Assembly (NCBI GenBank): GCA_011009095.1
Contig: VTPC01090683.1
Location: 257,140-321,139, forward strand
Reading direction: 5' to 3'
Source of the DNA: Ignelater luminosus
Lineage: Eukaryota > Arthropoda > Insecta > Coleoptera > Elateridae
Length of the DNA stretch: 64,000 nucleotides
In this document: piece by piece, positions 58,013 to 64,000 of the stretch
How the letters are laid out: each line of letters opens with the position of its first letter
Position numbering within the stretch: position 1 is the stretch's first letter
Notes under the pieces: model-generated
The model's input: only the letters and a program-made list of their open reading frames with translations
Databases searched by the model: none
What the model was told of the DNA's origin: nothing
Translations under genes and position numbers: made by a program

Positions 58013-59307
58013 CAAGGGTTGCTATTTATATTTCTGGCCTAACAATGAAAAAACAAGTATTTATGATCGAAACTAGTTTTATTGTTTTTCAAAATATTTT
58101 CCATTAAGATTGATACACTTTTCCATGCGTTTGAACCAATTTTCGAAGCACTTTTTCCACTCTGTTTGAGGCAGCTCCAAAATATGCGTTTTGAAACAAA
58201 AAACGTCTCCTTCTGGTGTTGAAAATCGTTGACCACGCAGTTTGTTTTTGATGTACGGGAATAAAAAGAAGTCATTGGGTGCCAAATCAGGGCTGTATGG
58301 TGGATGGCCCATCAACTCGACCTTCTGGCTGGTTAAATATTCAATTGTTTGAGCAGCGGTGTGAGAGCTTGCATTGTCATGATGAAGAATGATTCGCCTC
58401 TTCTTTGAAGTTTTCCGAATTTCTCCAATGACTTCTGGCAAACAAATGGTTGTGTACCATTCAGAGTTGACCGTCTTACGTTGCTCTAACGCCACTGTTG
58501 CCACATGACCGGTAATGCCAAAGAAACAGGCAACCATTTGCTTCGATGTGCTTCTTCCGCGAACAACTTTTGTTGGATTTGGCTCGTCTTGAAAGACCCA
58601 CACAGTTGATTGCTGTTTTGTTTCGGGGTCATATGCGTAGATCCATGATTCGTCACCTGTGCAGATGTTATACACAGCCTTTGATGCACCTTTCGCAAAT
58701 TTTTTCAACATTTCAATGCACCAGTCGACGCGAGCCTTCTTTTGAGCATTGGTCAGGTTATGCGGGATCCAACGGGAACAAATTTTTTTTACGGCCAAAT
58801 GATCATGTAATATCTTGTTGATGCTAGTCATACTAATGCCCAAAGATGCCTCAATCTCACGGTATGTCACATGACGGTCTTGTTTAATCAGTTCACGCAC
58901 AGCATCGATGTTTTCAGGCACAACGACAGATTTTGGACGGCCTTCACGGATTTCGTCCTGGAGTGAACATCGGCCACGTTTGAATTCATTATGCCAGTTT
59001 TTTTACAGTGCTGTAGGATGGAGCTTCATCGCTATATAATGTATTAAGTTCATTGATGCACTCTTGTCGTGATAATCCACGTCGAAAGTTATGAAAAATA
59101 ATTGCACGAAAGTGTTCACGGGTCAATTCCATTTTTTACTAGGGAATGCACTTTTCAATTAACTGCAAACAACACTAATCGCACTCAAATGACAAAATGT
59201 TGTGGTTGAGGTTATGTTCAACAATGTAAAGTTTACACCGGAAATGTCAGCTGACGCCTGGAAACAGTCAGTGTTGCCAAGGCCAGAAATATAAATAGTA
59301 ACCCTCG
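58013..59307 (-). mobile_element. mariner element 4, inside the Gypsy RT relic
   Basis: Inverted repeats CAAGGGTTGCTATTTATATT (58013) and AATATAAATAGTAACCCTCG (to 59307), extended by TCTGGCC, are flanked by TA (58011-58012 and 59308-59309). The right flank resumes Gypsy RT sequence. The element carries one almost intact transposase on the minus strand. Confidence 0.93.
58079..59132 (-). CDS. mariner transposase 4, intact except one homopolymer frameshift
   Basis: The ATG complementary to 59130-59132 starts MELTREHFRAIIFHNFRRGL, the first helix-turn-helix with SRQECINELNTLYSDEAPSY. At 58998-59004 a T7 (A7 on the coding strand) carries one base too many; without it the frame continues NWHNEFKRGRCSLQDEIREG and RPKSVVVPENID, then the second helix-turn-helix and WIPHNLTNAQK. 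The catalytic domain has CTGDESW (Asp 1), ILHHDNASSH (Asp 2) and PDLAPNDFFLF (Asp 3), 34 residues apart (DD34D). It ends ENWFKRMEKCINLNGKYFEK at 58079, about 350 residues. Full length for the family. If the extra base is a consensus error this is an intact, possibly active transposase. Confidence 0.9.
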
Positions 59308-60050
59308 TATAAGTAATTATCTTGACTAGCAGAAAACTTACATTTATCAGGATTAAACCTAATATTCATCACTTGGAGCATAAATGATAATGTCATCTTG
59401 ATTCACACAAACACTCTTTTTCTATATAGCCAAACATTCAGCCACGACCCTATAGAAAATCTTAGGTGCAGATTTAATACCAATTGGTAAACTCGTAAAT
59501 CTGTACCTGGCAAAAGGAGAATTGAATCATCAACAGAACTGTTCCAAATTCTGACTGAGTATCCAGTGTTGCAGACATAGTTGCACCTGCGAAATTAGAT
59601 ATAATTACTACATCTAATGTTGAAAGTTGATAGTGACATCTAAACAAAGCAAGATTTAAATTTTTTGGATCGAGACATACTATAATGCAGCCATTTTTCT
59701 TTTCTTACCCATTCAGTTGGCTAATTTACTTTTACAATTATATCACCTTCTTCTATTTTTCATAACTCATCTTTGAGCTTTTTATAAAGTTTGAATGGTA
59801 TTTTCCTTAAGAAGATCGAAAACTGGACAAATATCAGAGTTTATATCTAAAGTAAAGTAAGTAAAAGGAGTACAACCTAAACCTTTAAAAACATCTTTAT
59901 ATTTGTTTACCAGTTTTTATAATAGATGTCACAACGGTCGAGCCCTGTTTAATCTTGGACTATACAAATTATTTTCTTCCAGTAAAATAAATTTCCAAGT
60001 TCTTATCAAAAACAATCTTTCCTATAAAACTAATATTTCAACAGAAATTA

Positions 60051-62100
60051 TTAAAGAAGTTTTATAGGTCATTTGCAACACATTAAAAATAAATTCAATG
60101 TGTCACATTTCATAAAGAAAAATCGTCAACGTTGCAAAATCGTGACAGGGCAACAAAAACAGTCTATCATCTTACACAATGCGGGAAGATAAAATTAAAT
60201 GTAAAGTGTTTACGTTTGCAAAAATTGAATTCTTTGTAACCTGGTTATTGTCATATTTATTGTTGTGTCAACTAACTTGAAATGTATAAATAGGAAATTT
60301 GAAAACTTAATAAACAGTATAATCATTCAATTGGTTTTACTCACTACAAATGTATTAACTGCTCTTAAGTGTTTCAATTGAGCTTAATTGGTCCATGAGA
60401 CTGTGGCCCAGACTGTACATCAACAACCAAAGTTAGTCCTAAAAAGCTAATCTTACTCCGCATGGTTTAGGACACTCTCCGTACTTTGTACAAACGTTGA
60501 GCGAGATGAGAGCAATGTCCTACACGTGAATCCAGCACCGTTGAATTTTTGTCAAAGATAAAAAATGCAAATATTATTTATCTTTAATTTCTGTACTGTA
60601 TATAATATGACGAGCTTATTTAAGAGTATTTGTGCCGTGAAAATAATGAATCGTTTAATGTATATTTTTCCCAACAACAAACAAAGGTAAGGAGCAAGAG
60701 TTTTGCTACTTCCGATTAACTATAATATTACTATGATAAATATTTTAGCTGTGAGAAATAGGATAATCTAGATGCCTTAATTTTAAGTTCTAATAAAGAA
60801 TTTCAATTCTGTTACACCTACTGGTGGAAAAATACGTAGAAAGATTATTATTTGGAAACATTCGTAAGTATTATGAATTGATTTTAATACGATTTAATTT
60901 ATTGCGAGCATATGGTAGGTAGTTTAGATTAGGTTATACTTGACTTAGTTCCAACGTCTTAACAAAAGTATTAGAAATTCATATAAATGTGGTTCCTAGG
61001 AAAGTAAACCATTTTACACCACTCCAAGTTAATTATATCAATAGATATAGAAACTACAAATTAAAATTCAGCATACGTCCTTGATTATTTAGTAATTAGT
61101 TTAGGAACAAAATATTTTTAACCTGTACAATGTAATTTAGTTATTTAGGTAGTATTTGTATCATGTGTAATATTGCATGTAATTTTGTCTTTTATTTTAT
61201 TAAATTTTGAAAAAAAAATTGAAAAAAAGAGGAGTAATATTAACGTAATTGTTGATAAAAAACAATAATTGTACATAATGCATATATAAACAAGAAACAT
61301 CACAAAATAGAATTTTTTACAAATTACTAAGTAATATGAAAACATAACCAATTTATTTATTGATTTATTTAAATGTAGGCATTTAAGATAAATATTTGAG
61401 TACGAGAACAATAATGTATCTAAAATGTATTGTGAAAAATTTGATTCATTTGGATACTTGTGCATGGTTTACATCCTTTTCTTTAATATATTAAATAAAT
61501 TTGATAAAATAAAATTTAATAAAAAAATGCCTAGTATTAATCTAGTGAAAGTAACAGTAGGTAGTATTCTTTCTAGTCATTTATCATTTATACCGTCCAT
61601 AAACAAATCCACGCAGTACACACACCACTGACTAAGCATAGATACATCTGCTCAAACATACCGGTATTATCGCTCAACTATTAGTTGATGGTCATCGATC
61701 AGCGTTTGAAAAAATGAGGAATTTTTGAAGAATTGGTTTAATTGTTAATAACTATACATTGGTGTTTACTGCTAGTCCTCTCTCATTATTGTTTAGTTCC
61801 TTTGTACGTTAAGTCGATAGTTCATACGTTTTACACAATTTAAAGCACTTTCCACAGATAGATTTGTTTCTCGGGTAATTGTTCGATATAGCTACCTCTA
61901 GGAAAACGCCGTTTTGAGAGCAAGTTTCTGGTATCAGCAGGTAGAGAATTACTACAAAACACAATTAGGTGGCGAAGGTAAAGAAAATTAATCCAAACTT
62001 GATGAAACCGACGAAAAGCAAACACGATTTTTAAGCACATCTGAGATTATCTTGCACAATAGAAACAAACAGTTGGCAACTAAATCAGCTGCTGCACACA
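60051..62100. other. AT-rich intergenic sequence
   Basis: No gene supported. The stretch near 60280-60340 has a TATAAATA word followed by AATAAA, which could be part of the Gypsy element's LTR, but no partner is visible. 61145-61520 is almost pure A/T. Confidence 0.4.
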
Positions 62101-62104
62101 CTAC

Positions 62105-62127
62105 CAAGTCAAGTCAAGTCAAGTCAA
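62105..62127. repeat. (CAAGT)n microsatellite
   Basis: Four tandem CAAGT units followed by CAATC. It directly precedes the hairpins. Confidence 0.85.
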
Positions 62128-62136
62128 TCGTTAAAT

Positions 62137-62180
62137 TCCCGCCGAAGGCGGGAGGCCGTTTTAAGCTCCTCGTGGAGCTT
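62137..62180. repeat. Two adjacent perfect GC-rich hairpins
   Basis: TCCCGCC-GAA-GGCGGGA (62137-62153) and AAGCTCC-TCGT-GGAGCTT (62163-62180) are perfect 7-bp stems with 3- and 4-base loops, separated by nine bases. They stand out in AT-rich DNA. Function unknown. Confidence 0.85.
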
Positions 62181-62224
62181 CTTCAGCCTGACTACCAACC
62201 CCCTACTGCAACATGACCCGTGTA

Positions 62225-62425
62225 TAAGAATTCCACTCCAAAGTTGCGGGGGACCGAAGCGAGGGGGTGATTAGGTTAGAAGCAGTTAAACATTCATTTA
62301 TTGTTTATTGTATACCACCGTAATCTTGCGGGGGCAGCCGTAGCGAGAGGGTGGTTAGGTTAGAAAGAGTTAAACATTCATTTTTTAGAAATTCCACCCC
62401 AATATTGTAGGGGGGCCGTATTGAA
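62225..62425. repeat. GC-rich tandem repeat of about 90 bases, 2-3 units
   Basis: Units share CCACYCCAA.GTTGCGGGGG or a variant, CCG.AGCGAG.GGGTG.TTAGG, then TTAGAA..AGTTAAACATTC. Two clear copies lie at about 62232-62302 and 62318-62390; a third starts ATTCCACCCCAATATTGTAG at 62391. Each contains GGTTAG-like words related to, but not an array of, the insect telomere repeat. Confidence 0.65.
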
Positions 62426-62511
62426 CTAATGAATTGCAGGTAATTTAGGGAAATCACATCATCAACAGAATCTGATAATAGAGCAAAAGCTATCATTATT
62501 TCTTACATATA

Positions 62512-63444
62512 GCTCAGTCACTTTATACAAAAAAAAAGGCCAAACCTCTAAAAAAATCCGACTAAAGATTTTCCTTCGGGATTCTCTTTATTTCGGCGTC
62601 AAACACAGAAGGTCAAAGGTCACGAAAATCAGTTTTTCTCGAATATCTTGTAAACTATTGGTTTTACGTTAATTTTGATCATTATAAAATTTGTTAATAA
62701 GCTAAATCTACACAATAAAGGTTTTATACAAAATTCACGTAGAACCAATAGTTTTTGAGATATACGGCTGAGAAGTTTCGGATCAAAGCGCATACTCCCC
62801 TATACTATACGTATAGTGGTGTATACAGATAATAAGACCTATTTATACATAGAAACATCGTTTATGCACATATACCTGCATCATTTCTGTCTGAATTTTC
62901 CTTGGACAGGACCCTTCTTCATAATAATAATGGTAAGGGCCTTGAGTAGCAGCTGTCTAACATTCCAATGTAGGCTCATGGGTCACTGTATAACTGAAAA
63001 TATTGGATGACGCATATTGTACGTTTTAAATTCAGTTTAATGCTACATTTTGCTGAGTTTGGACGTTTTATTCATCTCGAAATATTTTATAATTCATTTA
63101 CCACTATACGTGTAGTATAGGGGAATATGCGCTTTGCTCCGAAACTTCTCAGCCCTATATATCAAAAACTATTGGTTCTACGTGGATTTTGTATAGGACC
63201 TTTTTTGTGTAGATTTAGCTCATGATCAAATTTTATAATAACCAAAATTAACATAAAACTAATAGTTTACAAGATATTTGAGAAAAACTTACTTTCGTGA
63301 CCTTTGACCTTCTGTAACTTCTGTAGCCGCCCAGTTGGCTTTATGGACTTTTGAGGGACTATTTTCGACGCCGAAATAAAGAGAATCCCGAAGTTAAATC
63401 GTCAGTCGGATTTTTTTAGAGGTGAATGTATAAAGTGACTGGGC
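62512..63444. mobile_element. Foldback DNA element with about 290-bp inverted arms, TA-flanked
   Basis: The left end GCTCAGTCACTTTATAC and the inverted right end GCCCAGTCACTTTATAC lie inside TA (62510-62511 and 63445-63446). The arms match in order inward: CCTCTAAAAAAATCCGACT, GGGATTCTCTTTATTTCGGC, AGAAGGTCAAAGGTCACGAAA, TATCTTGTAAACTATT, AACCAATAGTTTTTGA, GCTGAGAAGTTTCGGA, and AGCGCATA followed by CCCCTATACTATACG. The loop of about 280 bases (62820-63105) has no gene. Probably a non-autonomous Tc1/mariner-type unit. Confidence 0.85.
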
Positions 63445-63446
63445 TA

Positions 63447-64000
63447 CATACAGCAACACATTACTACTTATTTGCGATTAACACCTGACACTATATTATA
63501 ATATTCTTAACAAAGAAATATTGTAATAATAAACATCTTTATTATTTTCACAGTTATGACATAGGCCTAACATAAACTTCATACATTCTTTTTTTTACTT
63601 ACTTAGAGACGGCAGTACTTCCTTAAGCATCAGAGTTAAACGCTACCCTTAAAAAAAACAATCAAATCAAAATAAAAAAGTAAAAAAGCGTCGCTACGAA
63701 ACGTACTGTTTTGTACTTTTAATACAACAACTTTTGGTGTTAAAATAACAAAGAATTTTTTTAAATTAATAGATAAAGAAAGAAAGTTTTTATTAAATCA
63801 TCAAAATAAATTATTAATAGGAATAAGAATTTTATATTTAAGTTAAGGAATAGTTGCAAACGATGTTTTTACAACGAGACGTGCCGAAACATTAGATGAC
63901 GCAGTTGAAACCACCACTTGGTATGACCATTGAGTAAAGGATTTGTGCGCCGGTTATTTGACCCCTGGTCGCATACCAAAACCAGTGGCTTGAATGACAT
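63447..64000. other. AT-rich end of window, nothing recognised
   Basis: No coding or bounded repeat feature supported. Confidence 0.4.

Larger units (their letters stand above)
55985..60050 (-). pseudogene. Ty3/Gypsy pol relic (RT, RNase H, start of integrase), split by two later insertions
   Basis: Going down the minus strand: KYKDVFKGLGCTPFTYFTLD (about 59905-59850); KIPFKLYKKLKDEL, PTEWV, IIVCLDPKNLN and HYQLSTLD (about 59820-59610), the N-terminal RT blocks; FNPDKCKF-like sequence to about 59330; then mariner 4; then TPVDKKALQ (about 57930); then the foldback element; then QVVFEKLKRFITTAPVLTHL, DSSKLAVGAVLLQEDKPLAY (RNase H, about 56620-56480); RMLLKFQAFDVNVTYKSGKL and FAADTLNRT (56405-56330); and GWRSSKIQLNKLAYSSWSFK (integrase N-terminal region, about 56160-56100). 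The YxDD block of RT is degraded. Many stops are present. The flanks of both insertions rejoin the protein naturally. Confidence 0.82.

Noticed and set aside
62137..62180. Helitron 3' end suggested by GC-rich hairpins
   Set aside because: No CTRR terminus follows either hairpin and no Rep/helicase sequence is present.
62225..62425. Telomeric TTAGG array
   Set aside because: Only isolated GGTTAG words occur inside a longer GC-rich repeat; no run of units.
1..64000. CRISPR arrays, operons, ribosome-binding sites, riboswitches
   Set aside because: The window is eukaryotic nuclear DNA; no regularly spaced direct repeats with unique spacers were seen.

Overview
This is AT-rich nuclear DNA from an arthropod, almost certainly an insect. 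The basis is short phase-consistent GT-AG introns, five mariner-superfamily insertions or relics, a PIF/Harbinger element, a hAT element, Ty3/Gypsy and Penelope-type relics, and small host genes of insect type (an acid-lipase-like gene and a tandem pair of DUF1091/CheA-like secreted proteins). I cannot name the order. I see no prokaryotic operons, tRNA, rRNA or CRISPR. A 400-base run of N at 5296-5695 is an assembly gap. Most of the window is a graveyard of mobile elements around a few small host genes. Layout, 1-17 kb: a RAG1/Transib-like transposase fragment (1-640, -); a decayed Harbinger element with convergent transposase (-) and Myb/trihelix ORF (+) (about 0.9-2.3 kb); a hAT element with a perfect 8-bp target duplication (4169-6983), itself split by a mariner; a second RAG1/Transib-like relic covering nearly the whole protein (9279-11358, -); a MITE-like inverted-repeat unit (13.2-13.7 kb); an acid-lipase-like gene that has lost its catalytic middle (14.8-15.6 kb); and a probable LTR end at 16.6-17.3 kb. 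Layout, 18-42 kb: a mariner with one in-frame stop (18036-19345); an unrecognised coding-like stretch (21.7-22.2 kb); a relic of a widespread multicopy arthropod repeat protein (24.2-25.6 kb); the DUF1091-like tandem pair, first copy intact and second decayed (29.5-31.5 kb); a mauritiana-type (Mos1-like) mariner (34.6-35.8 kb); two solo LTRs of one family, each with its own perfect 4-bp target duplication (36539-37589 and 38367-40463); and a possible LTR end with a primer-binding site near 41.3 kb. Layout, 42-64 kb: a Tc1/IS630-type transposase tail (42.0-42.5 kb); a degenerate minisatellite (45.8-46.1 kb); a nearly intact DUF7869-protein transposon with long TIRs and a 4-bp target duplication (46916-49604); a small solo LTR (50189-50546); a complete gag-only LTR retrotransposon on the minus strand with LTRs, PBS, PPT and target duplication (51264-53828); a Penelope-like tail (about 54.0-54.2 kb); a CCATC-rich tract (55.2-55.96 kb); a Ty3/Gypsy pol relic (55985-60050, -) broken by a long-inverted-repeat element and a nearly intact mariner; a GC-rich hairpin/tandem-repeat patch (62.1-62.4 kb); and a second foldback element (62512-63444). 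The best candidates for something under-described are the DUF7869 transposon with its subterminal repeats and the RAG1/Transib-like family present in two copies. One caution applies throughout: six frameshifts in otherwise coherent coding sequences lie at A or T homopolymers, so some 'pseudogenes' may be consensus errors.
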